Part shown: piece after piece, positions 1 through 9,966 of the stretch
How the letters are laid out: each line of letters starts with the position of its first letter
Numbering within the stretch: position 1 is the stretch's first letter
Assembly: GCF_000204055.1 (NCBI RefSeq)
Contig: NW_006768800.1
Location: 851,103 to 915,102 of the forward strand
Length of the DNA: 64,000 bases
Direction: 5' to 3'
Origin: Melampsora larici-populina 98AG31
Lineage: Eukaryota > Basidiomycota > Pucciniomycetes > Pucciniales > Melampsoraceae
Position numbers and translations under genes: made by a program
Notes under the pieces: generated by a model
What the model was told of the DNA's origin: nothing
The model's input: only the letters and a program-made list of their open reading frames with translations
Database searches by the model: none

Positions 1-1838
1 GGTTTGATCCAGAAGACAAAACAATTAGCCAGCGCAGAAACTCCAAAACAAATCGTCCACTTCATTCTCCTGAATACAGCCGGTTCATTTTCTTCGCTTC
101 ATCACAATGCCCCTATTCCTCCGCCTGTCTCCTTTCCATATGACATTTTAGATTCAACCACAGTACTTGTACATCAAATGAACGCTCATAAACGATGGAC
201 AAACTGGTAATTTAATTACAAAGAACCAACACATTTGGTGACAAAAATCCCGCACGACCTCCCATGTGACATGCCTAAGAGCCTGAGGTGGTACCGGACC
301 CAACAAAAGTATTGGGAACATCGATCAGGCAAGCACATTCGAACATAAAATGTAAATACAATGATAGAAACAACAAGACTATCTGCATATGGCATAGAAA
401 GAGCTTTGGTGAATAAAGCTGCGTCCTCAACAAGCAAGAGATAAATCGACAAAAACCGAAGCCTTTCGTGGACTTAGGTTGCTGCAGACAAAAAGATACA
501 CCAATGGCAATTGAAAAAACTTGGACACAAGTCCTTGCATCCAACAAAAACACAGTGCTTCCCAAACACATTCTGTCTCGCAAAGATTCTTGTGACGCAC
601 TGTGGCCGTGGGCGCCGAATTTTCCATATTGGATCATGTTCCTTTTGCTTGTCGGCGGCAAGAAACTGGTTTCTATTGGAAACACTCAAATCATAATCAT
701 GGGTATTAGATAGCGATAGCCAATCAATAGGCTTCTTTAGCAAAAGGCATGACCCAATCTCTCCAGGCAAGTCTAGATACATAGCTAGGCAAATGATGTA
801 TCTTTTATTGCCAAAATTAATTTCAACAACTTTCGAGTTCATTTGTAGTTTTCTGGTTTGTTAAAGAAAGATATCTCAGATAAACTTAACCAAGTCCCAA
901 GTGAAATAGAGTCAAATGACTTTCAATGATTACTTCCTATCTGTGATACATACCTCACTAAAATACTTGTCCTTCTAAGTTCTGGGACCTAGATCTCCTC
1001 ACCAAGATGTACCTTGGATAGAAGGGTCATATGAATAAGTGTTGGATATACATTGCATACATAAATAGGCTCTTAGTACGCGTTGCACAAGGAATATGTG
1101 ATATAGGGCTCATTAGAAGTATTGATGGCACATGCACCTGTGATCGTTGGTATGAAAAGTTTCCTTGGTATTTGTAGAAATGTGGTATCAGTTTGATGAG
1201 AAGAAACATTCAACATAATGTACATACCACATAGTAGATTGGATACACTGGCAAGATGAAAATGATTTGTTCAGAATTGAAAACTTTCATATCTATGATG
1301 CGGAAAACATAAAATGACATGTGTTTATTAATCTCAACTTGATTTTTGCATCGGCAGAATGTCCACTTGGTGAGAGATGGCTATCCACCTTACACCAAAA
1401 ACTGTTTAACACATAAACCCATAGGTTGTGAGAGCAGTAATCTGTTACTAGGATTGGGGGGGGTACCATCATATGCAAGGCAAATGACAAAGTCACACGG
1501 TAATTTGCGCAAAGCAGATATGCTCAAGTAGACTGTTGGAAAGTCTGAGTATGTATGTATGAAAGGTATGCGCGAAGCATTTTTCGTTTTCATCATCGGG
1601 ATGTTCAGGTATTGATGTGGTCGAGACCATAGAGGCGCAATAGACAAAACATCACGCGTGAAATGCAAGAAATGAAAATAGATACTACTACAAGTGACAT
1701 CGAGAGAAGAGATTACTGTTGATATATCAAATAAAGAAATGTGTGCAAGGATACAAGAAAACTAGAACGAGACAAGAAAAAAAATAAAGAACACAAATGC
1801 TAGAACACCAAGTGAACCTCCACAAAACCCCTGTCACA
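1..1838. other. non-coding, nothing recognised
   Basis: Only short open frames without recognisable protein motifs occur here on either strand. No terminal repeats, RNA gene or transposon protein was seen. The right part may hold the 3' untranslated region of the gene ending at 1839. Confidence 0.5.
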
Positions 1839-3000
1839 TCATTGCTTTTTGTCATGACTCAACAAGATCTTCATCTTCTTACTAAAATCTTGACCAGATG
1901 CCTCCGTTAGTGGTCGTTTCGTTGTTAGTCGGACTCGAGCCTTTAAAGGTTTATCGTGCTTAGAGTCGTAACAAATCCGGTCTGACATAACGTGTAGCGA
2001 TTTAGTCCGGAAAGTCGACAAGATCTTTTGGAGTGGAATCTCATCGACAGGCGGGCAGGGTTTTTTGACCGAAGGTCCAGCTTCCATACTCTCTTGCACC
2101 GGATTAGCGTTCTCCTTTGCCGATGATCGAGAAGTAGATGCTTGCGGATTTGTGTCTTCAGCCGGCTCCTGTCGGCTGTTATCCGCTGGTTCATCATGAG
2201 ACGAATATCCGGAATCCCCTTTACCATCCCCAGCCTCGACGCCTTCACCATCCTCAAGCTCCCTGATGTCTTCATTCGATCGATAATGATGTCGAGTAAG
2301 ATCGTCGGAAGGTGATGAATGTTGGTTTAAGTCGTCAACATGAGCGCCTTCTGGCTCAAAATCTCGAGATTCCTCTAGTATGTCTGATTCGTCCGACAAG
2401 TCTTGTGAATGTTGATCAAATGATGATGCCCGGCTTCGGTTTGGCGTCTTGAATCCACTCGGAAGAAGCCCTCGTGGTTCATTGTTGAGTAAAGAGCCGT
2501 TGACTCGGGAGAGATCATGAGGAGCATTCCTGAATTGCCTCCGACCAATGAGGCCGTCGTTGAATCGATTACAAAGATTCGGAAATAAGTCCCGTTTAGG
2601 ACTCGCGGAAGCAGTGGCGCGATCGTTTCTAGCGTTCCAATTTGAAGACATTCGGGCAGCATGCCAGTAAGGGTCTAAGATTACTTCGTCACCATATGGC
2701 TTTGGGTCCTGCTTTGTATAACGCGTTGGGAGTGGACGAGCAGGTCCGGGGATGCCGTTTTTGGATGGCGAATGCAAGTAATCTAGAGAAGATAGAAGTG
2801 AAAGAGATAGTAAAAATCAGCACACGCAAAAAAATAAGTCAAAACATCAAGGAAGTCTTCTCACCTTTAAGGATGGGATGATTCCTTATTGGGGCAACCG
2901 TAAAGCTTTTACGACTGGGGCACATAGGTGGGAGCGCCGCGTTGCGATGGGTAACACCATCAACTTGAGGAAGGAGGTAAGAGGTAGATTGGTATGCCAT
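1839..3000 (-). CDS. hypothetical serine/acidic-rich protein, 2 exons
   Basis: I do not recognise this protein. The model is exon 1 at 3000-2865 (ATG at 3000) and exon 2 at 2782-1839, with an 82-nt GT-AG intron (donor GTGAGA, acceptor TCTCTAG). It joins in phase 1 and gives 359 residues. The N-terminus begins MAYQSTSYLLPQ. The middle (about residues 150-275) is low-complexity and rich in Ser, Asp, Glu and Asn (for example DLSDESDILEE), so probably disordered. The C-terminal 60 residues are basic and end with KKMKILLSHDKKQ. No signal peptide or membrane segment is evident. It has no transposon flanks, and continuity across the intron supports a real host gene. It could be a nuclear regulatory protein, but that is a guess. 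Confidence 0.65.
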
Positions 3001-3038
3001 TTCGACTTCAAGAAGGATTGAAAGATGTAAAGGTGATG

Positions 3039-3053
3039 ATATATTTATATATC
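3039..3053 (-). promoter_or_regulatory. TATA-like box of the hypothetical gene
   Basis: A run of TATATAAATATATC on the minus strand lies about 40-50 nt upstream of the ATG at 3000, in otherwise mixed sequence. Position and composition suit a core promoter element. There is no experimental support. Confidence 0.35.
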
Positions 3054-3059
3054 TAGGAG

Positions 3060-4125
3060 GATCGTAGAAAGAAGATTTAGGAGTATGTAGGCTGGTGAAT
3101 GTGCCGAGAAAGTGAAGGAAGCAGGGTAAGATGAAGCTGTTTATCAAAAAGGGTTATAAAGGTATTGTGAAATTTTGATAATGAAGCTTTGTGAATAGAT
3201 AGCGTGATGGGTGAATAAGAAAGACAAGAATACCTGGGGGGAGCAGGACTTTTTATACGATTTCCAGTGGAAAGCGACTGGGTCATGATTCGCATCGCGC
3301 CCTCATCTCAGCTGTTGTTCCTTGCCAGATAGGTGAGTTGGTCTGCATTCCTTGAGTCTACCGTCAAAGCAGTGTGCCTCACCGAGACATTTCTTAGGCC
3401 CGAATAAAATCTCCTGCTCACAAGTGATCAGTGCTGAAGCTCGCCATCCGTTCTAGTCTTCGTTTTGGTCCTGAATTCCATAGCTCAGGTTCTTTTTTGA
3501 TCCAGCAATCGCAGTGAATCAAAGACTCGGCCATTTTCTGAAGGGTATCTGCTACGTCGGATCTTCATCACAACTGCTTCACATATAATACTGATGCTTG
3601 ATCAGGATGAAAGACGGATCGGATCGAAAAAGGTAGAACTTTATGCTGCCGCAACTGTCTACACAGTCCTTGAAGAGTTCTTCAACACCCCAAAAGCTCG
3701 TTTAACAAGTCACAAGTAGTAGCCAACGGCTAAGCTGATCGGTCCATATTGATTATATACTGTTGAAAATGTTAGACTTGTGACCGACTATCAGGTAAAG
3801 AGGTACACCCAGATTTTTTGTGTAACTCACAAAGCGCCAACTTCAAGGTAGACAGACTAATGATCTGATAAGTCTATTGCAAAACAAAGGAATCCCAACA
3901 AACCACTTGAAGTAACTCGAAAAAAGTCAAATACGTAGGGCAATTTGTTTACCTCGAGAGGCTCAATGTTCCTGATGTCCGGTCAAAGCGTGACATGACG
4001 AGGGTTGAAACTCAGTTCGATCCAGCAAAACATTTGTGATTATATCATGATCAGTCATTTTGAGAACCTGGCTTTTAAAGTGGATAGCAACAATCTGACC
4101 ATTTCACCTGGACAACATGTAGTAG
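3060..4125. other. intergenic, upstream of the hypothetical gene
   Basis: About 1 kb between the hypothetical gene and the retrotransposon. No supported gene. It presumably contains the upstream region of the minus-strand gene. Confidence 0.4.
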
Positions 4126-4229
4126 GAAATATCGTCAAGTACTTGCGGAAGTCACTCAACACTGACATAAACGACACTAGGCTAAACATTTTGTATAAAT
4201 TATCATGTCCAAAAACCTAACAACACCCT
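4126..4229 (-). repeat. split direct repeat B2 (element 3' end)
   Basis: 104 bp matching B1 (4795-4898) with two substitutions, both starting GAAATATCGTCAAGTACTT on the plus strand. Its outer edge at 4126 is taken as the 3' terminus of the retroelement. Confidence 0.85.
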
Positions 4230-4555
4230 ACGGGGTGGCTAGCGGTACATAATATGAAACAACAATATAAAAAAGAAGTGTAGAAATATAACAAAAAAAG
4301 ATAAAACAGTTTTTTAAAATAACTACTGTATGCCATACATTTTTTTTGTATAAAAAAGATAAGAGGATACATAAAAATTGTTTTGCTTTTAGCTATAACA
4401 AAAAAGAACTATAGAAAGATTAAACATAAATGAATCAAATTTTTTATATTGTTGATTGAATGAAATAATATAGATAAATTATAGGAAATGATCTTTTTAA
4501 ATAAGTAAGAAAGAATAATAGATATACTTAAAACCATACGGGTGGGAAAGGGAGG

Positions 4556-4794
4556 GCTTCAAAAATGACTTGCTGACTTGCTGAAACTTGACGATGAAGT
4601 TGAAGAATGGAAGATTGGAAGATATAGGTAAAGGAAAGATGAATGGCGAATTCTGTGGTAAACTGTAACAGGATGATGTCATCTATACATGAGAGTAAAG
4701 AGACAACAATGACCCGACCCGAATTGCAAACATTCATACTCGAAGAACCTATATCCGATATTCCAATCAGTAAATAACTAGTTACCTACAACTA
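4556..4794 (-). repeat. split direct repeat A2
   Basis: 239 bp matching A1 (9734-9966, 233 bp) essentially base for base apart from a 6-nt insertion near 4663. It abuts B1 with no intervening base, forming the internal B1-A2 junction. Confidence 0.88.
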
Positions 4795-4898
4795 GAAATA
4801 TCGTCAAGTACTTACGGAAGTCACTCAACACTGACATAAACAACACTAGGCTAAACATTTTGTATAAATTATCATGTCCAAAAACCTAACAACACCCT
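4795..4898 (-). repeat. split direct repeat B1
   Basis: 104 bp, same sequence as B2 with two substitutions. It lies between the 3' end of the recombinase gene and A2. Confidence 0.85.
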
Positions 4899-5106
4899 CT
4901 CCGACCCGCCTATGTATAAAGCGTATTTCAAGAGTGGTGAAGAAGGGAGGAAAAAAATAAAATATAACAAAAAGAGCATAGAGTCAGTCAGTTTGTGAAA
5001 TCCGAAAAAGCACAATAACGAAAAATTTCCAGCGTATAACACTCCTCTGTAAAAGAAAGTGTAGAGGAAATCCAAAAGAATATTAAAACTCAATCAAGCA
5101 CTCACG

Positions 5107-6123
5107 TCAAACAAAAACTACAGAAGCACCAACGTGAGCCGGTTGACCAATCACATGATTTTGTGAATCTGGTAATCTTAAAGCTACGTGGCCTCGAACA
5201 TAGATACGAAAAGCCTCAGAAGACCATCTTCCGGCAGATTGAATATACTCCATTGAAGCACCTGACTGAGCCAAAGCTGTAGCACCACCGGACCTGAGAG
5301 AATGACCGGAAAAGGACTTATCGAATAGAGAGTGAAATCGAGATAAAAACCAAGATCTCATCGGAATAGAGCCACTTGAAGTCAAAAATAGTTCGGATTT
5401 TGATAGAAACAATAAATCCCTAGATCTCAAATAGGATTTCATCCCAGAGATAGGACAAGCTGAGGAGTTTTTGAAATATTGGACGATAACAGTAACACCG
5501 GTGAAACCCGAATTGCACTTAGAGTAAGGCAGAGAGTATTTTATAAATTTTCCGCAGGTTGAGAATTTCAAGGAGCAGCGCTTGATGACCTTCCTTTCAT
5601 CAAATAACTTTTTTGAATCAGGAATGGTAATTTCGCCCAGACGGTGGAGACCACCAAAACCGACGCTCAGTAAGACCAAGAAGAGACGGTTGTCATGAGT
5701 GACTCCTAATTTCGAAACCGCAGACTCGATTTGAGTAATAGTAAGAGGTTCTTTTCTTTTAACAGGACTAGATAACGACTTGAGACAACCTTTTAAGGTT
5801 TTCTTCACTAACGGATTGTTTGTATCACACTTCAGATTAGGAAACTTGAGATTAAATATAAAATTGATACCGTTAAGATAAATTCGGACAGATCGAGGAG
5901 AAATTTTCCTGCACGTATAAGATACATATTCACATAAAGTGTCACAATTAGGATTAAATAAATACCCAAATTGAAGACAAAACCGATAGAAACTTCTAAA
6001 AGATGATTTGTATTTTTGATAAGTAGAAAGGTTAATAATAGCTTTTTGATCTTTCTTTACTAGTTGCTTAATTTGATAGATAGTGATAGAGGAAGAAGGT
6101 TTCTTTAAAGCTCTCGACGCCAT
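5107..6123 (-). CDS. tyrosine recombinase of the retrotransposon
   Basis: 338 residues from the ATG at 6123. This is a phage-integrase-type tyrosine recombinase that would integrate the circular DNA copy of the retroelement. The N-terminal ~120 residues look like the helical SAM-like core-binding domain (TYQKYKSSFRSFYRF). The catalytic domain shows the expected order: the first Arg in GGLHRLGEI (about residue 160), the HxxR box in GHSLRSGGATALAQSG (about 271-287) and the nucleophile Tyr in SEAFRIYVRG (about 305-314). Its start overlaps the end of the RT-RNase H frame by 19 nt in another frame, so the two are probably translated from one transcript. No stop or frameshift is present. Family membership is firm; subfamily (PAT, Ngaro or related) rests on the repeats. 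Confidence 0.92.
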   Translation of the reverse strand: MASRALKKPSSSITIYQIKQLVKKDQKAIINLSTYQKYKSSFRSFYRFCLQFGYLFNPNCDTLCEYVSYTCRKISPRSVRIYLNGINFIFNLKFPNLKCDTNNPLVKKTLKGCLKSLSSPVKRKEPLTITQIESAVSKLGVTHDNRLFLVLLSVGFGGLHRLGEITIPDSKKLFDERKVIKRCSLKFSTCGKFIKYSLPYSKCNSGFTGVTVIVQYFKNSSACPISGMKSYLRSRDLLFLSKSELFLTSSGSIPMRSWFLSRFHSLFDKSFSGHSLRSGGATALAQSGASMEYIQSAGRWSSEAFRIYVRGHVALRLPDSQNHVIGQPAHVGASVVFV

Positions 6124-7961
6124 GATAAAGCCGGGTTGTTAAAGAATTCTAAGTTAATTTCAATACCCCCCGCACCGAGGACAGGATCGATATCCAAAAG
6201 AGAAATAGAAAGAGGGTGAAACTTCCTCTGAACTGAATCTACTAGAGCGTGAGATAACATATCTGCGCAAGTGTTGGTAAGGCCTGCTATATGAGAAACT
6301 TTCACTTCCACATGACAATCTACCATACGTTGTACGATGTAACGAAAGAGGGGTCGAACGAGTTGATTAGGGCGATGTGAATTAAATAGATGAAACACGT
6401 TTTTATTGTCGGTATGCACATAGATCCTACTGGAACCAGCGTTAACGCCAAGATCAATAGCTGCAAGGACAGCTAAAAGTTCAGCCCAGTAGATGTGGCG
6501 AGAAGGAAGAGGAAGCTTATGATAGTAAGCTTTTCTTTGATCGGGGTTCCAAACGCCAATCCCCGTTGGACAAGCATCAACAAAAAACAAGGAATCTGCC
6601 TGAGGAGCCGACCAGGACGACGATTTCAGGACTAAGACCCTGTTGCTAGATTCAAAATATTTTAACAACCAACGTAAATCCTCCTGATTTTCTTTGTTGA
6701 GGTGAATCTTCAGGAACCGTTCAGTCTTTCCACCAGTTTTCTCATAAAGACTCTGTAATGCAAATCTCCCTAAAGGCATCGAGTTTAACCCCCAAGAGAT
6801 CCAGCCTTGTAAAGCTTGCCAGTCTCTAAGAGTATGGCTCGGAATAGAAACAAATGATCTAATTCTTTCAGTCATCAGGAGCTTCTTATCTGCTTCTAGA
6901 TAGATGCTCATTTTCTTCGAATCCACAATATGACCGATGATTTCTAGAACGGAGCCGTGGACCTGCTTCTTCCACACCCAAGGAATCCCCAAGATATCGA
7001 AAACCATAAGAAGTTTCGCCTGAGGACCTGGGATGCGATGGCCTTTGAATGTAATCCAATCGTCGGCTGCAGCGGCAGACCAGACGTCATCCATCATGCA
7101 GTTCAAGTACTTAATATGAAAGACTTCCTCTGCGATCCAGAGAACGAGCGAAAAAACGCCACACCAGATATGAGGAGACGACGATGAACCAAAGGTTAAG
7201 TTATGGTCCACTCTGAATTTCTCCTTAATTCGTAAGATCTGTCGGAGTTGGTATTGCAAGTGAGCTGGAAGAGTTCGAAAGGCTCCCTCAACGTCGGATT
7301 TGAAGATTGTGACGTTCCCATGTTTCTTTTTGAGCTCAATAAGAAAAGGAATCCATGATTGGAGACAGTCGTAAAATACTTTAATTATATCTTTGTCGAT
7401 CAGATCGTTTGGTGATGGCTTTCCAAAGCTCATGTTTGAGCAGACTCTCATTTTATCGGAGTCCTTTTTCGAGGTCATCAGGAGAGGTATAACCTTCATT
7501 CCTGGTAAAAGGGTCGAAAATTCCTCAGAATAACGCCCTTTGACGATTTCTTCCTCGCATTGTTTTTCTAGTAACTCCTGATGTTCGGCACAAGAAGGAT
7601 GGTTTGGCGGGTTCGAGATTTCTGAAGTCGGTAAAGAAGATGTAGGCCAAAAACCCTCGCGCAGTCCTTTCATAGCTGATTTTACGAAAGATTGGTTTGG
7701 ATGGAACTTCAATAGCTGTTCCATCTTGTCCACATTGAAAGGAGTAGTAATTTTGAAGAGATAATGAAACCGTTTAAGAGCAAAGGCCGCGTCTTCATCA
7801 ACCGATAGAGGGGGAGCATCGGGAAAAGGTAATGCTGTTCGACTAGATTCAATAGCTGCTGAGAAACCAAGAGGGTTGGAACCATCCCATTGATAACCTC
7901 GCAAATATCTCTCTGACGTATACTCTTCAGGAGTGGTCGCATCCGCGGTGTTTCTGACCAC
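6105..7961 (-). CDS. reverse transcriptase - RNase H of the retrotransposon
   Basis: About 618 residues. The frame is open upstream to about 7992 and has no clear initiating ATG, so 7961 is only a nominal start; it may be made as a Gag-Pol fusion. The RT domain (about residues 140-330) has LKKKHGNVTIFKSDVEGAFR (first catalytic Asp) and the active-site box CMMDDVW, which replaces the usual YxDD. RNase H (about 470-590) has FFVDACPTGIGVW, WAELLAV, VHTDNKNVFH and GLTNTCADMLSHA, which supply the D-E-D-D residues. No protease or DDE integrase is present, as expected for a tyrosine-recombinase retroelement. It ends 19 nt inside the downstream recombinase gene. Confidence 0.9.
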   Translation of the reverse strand: MVRNTADATTPEEYTSERYLRGYQWDGSNPLGFSAAIESSRTALPFPDAPPLSVDEDAAFALKRFHYLFKITTPFNVDKMEQLLKFHPNQSFVKSAMKGLREGFWPTSSLPTSEISNPPNHPSCAEHQELLEKQCEEEIVKGRYSEEFSTLLPGMKVIPLLMTSKKDSDKMRVCSNMSFGKPSPNDLIDKDIIKVFYDCLQSWIPFLIELKKKHGNVTIFKSDVEGAFRTLPAHLQYQLRQILRIKEKFRVDHNLTFGSSSSPHIWCGVFSLVLWIAEEVFHIKYLNCMMDDVWSAAAADDWITFKGHRIPGPQAKLLMVFDILGIPWVWKKQVHGSVLEIIGHIVDSKKMSIYLEADKKLLMTERIRSFVSIPSHTLRDWQALQGWISWGLNSMPLGRFALQSLYEKTGGKTERFLKIHLNKENQEDLRWLLKYFESSNRVLVLKSSSWSAPQADSLFFVDACPTGIGVWNPDQRKAYYHKLPLPSRHIYWAELLAVLAAIDLGVNAGSSRIYVHTDNKNVFHLFNSHRPNQLVRPLFRYIVQRMVDCHVEVKVSHIAGLTNTCADMLSHALVDSVQRKFHPLSISLLDIDPVLGAGGIEINLEFFNNPALSWRREL

Positions 7962-9613
7962 ATCCCCTGACGTTCTGAAGTGTACTCAACATTAGTACAC
8001 CACATATCAGGAAATGAAGTAGAAAAGAGAAGAAGAATGAAAAACCAACACAAAGGTGAAGCCGGCTGCAATCCGCATCGGAAAACGGACAGTTTTCCGG
8101 GTGATTATACGCAAAACAGTATTGTTCAGCGTGCTTGACACCCTTTGCGCTAGTAATCGGAAGACCAGTCTTGTGCTTAAATTCACTCGTATAATGAATA
8201 CCAGGAGCATTAGGAAGCTTCGAAGAGGAAGGCCCTGCTTGAGAAGCTCCTTTTTGACGAAACGGAGCTTGAACAGCAGGCTGGAATAGACGTTACATAA
8301 GTCTTAGGACAGTGAAAAATATCAATAAGATTACTTACTCGAGAATAAGAAGCAGATGCAACTGGGTTTCTGGAAGATTGGATAGGACGAGAATAAGAAA
8401 CAGCAGCCATAGGAAAACCCGGCTGATTATAAGCTCCACCAAAAAATTGTGTCTTAAGGACATCGAAATCTTTGTGGTTCCAATCCGCAAAAGAAACGTA
8501 TCTTCTATCAGCAACTTGAGACCTAAACGCTGCGTCGTAATCCGCGATGTTCTTCCAGTTAGCTCTAATCCCACCTGACCAAAATTGACCTTTGATGTAT
8601 TTTGAATAGTCAGAGATGAACTTTCCACAATCTGGAAACGCCATTTTGATGGCCTTCTTGTAAATCCTAAAGTAGTGTTCCCACTCGGCCAGATCCTCGA
8701 TTTCCTGAGTAAGAAATTTTGAAACCTCCAATCCTTTCTCTTTACCAGATGCCATAAACGTGGCATCTCCTTTCTTTTTATTAAGCAATTCTGCTTTGAT
8801 ACGACGTAAGTCGATGTATTTACCCAAGAGAAGCTCTTTTGATAAAACTTCGGGAAAATGTGCGGGTTTACCGTTTCTGTTGAAGCCTCTAACCGCTGCA
8901 GCGATGCTCGATTCGTAACCTTTGACATCAGCCGCAAACAGCTTGGCACCAGGTGTGAATTCAATGTCGGCCTCGATGGTGTCGATCTTCTTAGTAATAA
9001 ACGCGAACTTCTTGTTGTCTTTTTCAGACTTAGAAGTGGAATCTGAAGAACTAGAAGAATCCTTGTCTCGACGACGACGAGAACGCTTTTTACCGGATGA
9101 TTTTTCTTGATTATCCAACAACATGTTAATGCGATTCTGAGCTTCGACATTAACTCTTGACAATTCTGCCATTCTGTCTTCCGCAGATGGACCGCCCCTT
9201 TGAGATAAAGGCGAGCCCGCTGGACCTCCACGATTTTGATTGCCGGTATTGGTAAGATCACCTGCCGGAGAAGCAGGTCTTGATAGGTCTGGAGGGTAAA
9301 CGGGGTTTGTTGGAGGCGCGAAGATATACAATCTGTCTTCGTCAGATCTAGGGGTCGTAGTAGGTCTGTTGCCGTGGTTTGCAAAGACAGGTCTTTTGGC
9401 CGCACTATCCTTTCGAACGAGGTCGTATGCAAACTCTGACCAATGTCTGTACCAATTCTTCGAATTGTACGGTAAGATTCTAGCAAACTTGTTTCTAAGT
9501 TCCAGCATGGGAGTATTGTTCAAACCATCGGACGAGAGATATGACTCTCTAAGCTCGTCAATCTTGGCCGCAACAGTCGCAGCTTCCAAATAACTGCCAT
9601 TCTCACTAGTCAT
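7927..9613 (-). CDS. Gag-like protein of the retrotransposon, 2 exons
   Basis: ATG at 9613 (MTSENGSYLEAATVAAKI). Exon 1 runs 9613-8339; a 58-nt intron (donor GTAAGT, acceptor ATTCCAG, 8338-8281) joins in phase 0 to exon 2 at 8280-7927, giving about 542 residues. Around residues 150-215 there are proline/serine-rich and Arg-Arg-Arg/Asp-Ser-Ser tracts. Exon 2 carries a cysteine/histidine cluster, C-x8-C-x6-C-x3-H-x-C (CFAYNHPENC ... CSRLHLC), resembling the zinc knuckle of DIRS/Ngaro Gag proteins. Without splicing, exon 1 would read into an unrelated tail lacking the knuckle, which supports the intron. The 3' end overlaps the open Pol frame by about 66 nt in the +1 frame. The nucleocapsid role is inferred from position and motif. 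Confidence 0.72.
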
Positions 9614-9733
9614 AACACGGGGACTGATAAAAATAAATCGAAACGGTTGAAAAACGGTCAACCGTTGAGTAAAATAGAAGAAATTGGAATTTTCTCAAAG
9701 CTCAAAGATAAAGAAGAGTGTAAATGTCTGTAA

Positions 9734-9966
9734 GCTTCAAAAATGACTTGCTGACTTGCTGAAACTTGACGATGAAGTTGAAGAATGGAAGATTGGAAGA
9801 TATAGGTAAAGGAAAGATGAATGGCGAATTCTGTGGTAAACAGGATGATGTCATCTATACATGAGAGTAAAGAGACAACAATGACCCGACCCGAATTGCA
9901 AACATTCATACTCGAAGAACCTATATCCGATATTCCAATCAGTAAATAACTAGTTACCTACAACTA
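9734..9966 (-). repeat. split direct repeat A1 (element 5' end)
   Basis: 233-bp direct copy of A2. The match stops at ...CTACAACTA (9966), which is taken as the 5' terminus of the retroelement. It precedes the gag start by about 120 nt. Confidence 0.88.

Larger units (their letters stand above)
4126..9966 (-). mobile_element. tyrosine-recombinase retrotransposon (PAT/Ngaro-type layout)
   Basis: A 5.84-kb element read on the minus strand. In element order it has repeat A1 (9966-9734), gag, RT-RNase H, tyrosine recombinase, repeat B1 (4898-4795), repeat A2 (4794-4556), a 326-nt spacer and repeat B2 (4229-4126). A1/A2 and B1/B2 are the split direct repeats typical of PAT and Ngaro elements, which integrate a circular intermediate by a tyrosine recombinase and make no target duplication. 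B1 directly abuts A2, as expected for a copy of the circle junction. RT, RNase H and recombinase frames are open and keep their catalytic residues. A1 and A2 differ by one 6-nt indel, and B1 and B2 by two substitutions. Possibly a recent, potentially active copy. I cannot place it in a named family. Confidence 0.88.

Noticed and set aside
8335..9486. 383-residue frame on the minus strand in the retroelement
   Set aside because: It is an alternative frame of gag exon 1 with unusual Arg/Leu/Ser composition; the other frame has the ATG, domain layout and splice continuity.
9658..9909. Frame repeated at 4528-4737 that looks like a conserved small protein
   Set aside because: Both copies are in the A1/A2 repeats of the retroelement; conservation is explained by the repeats.
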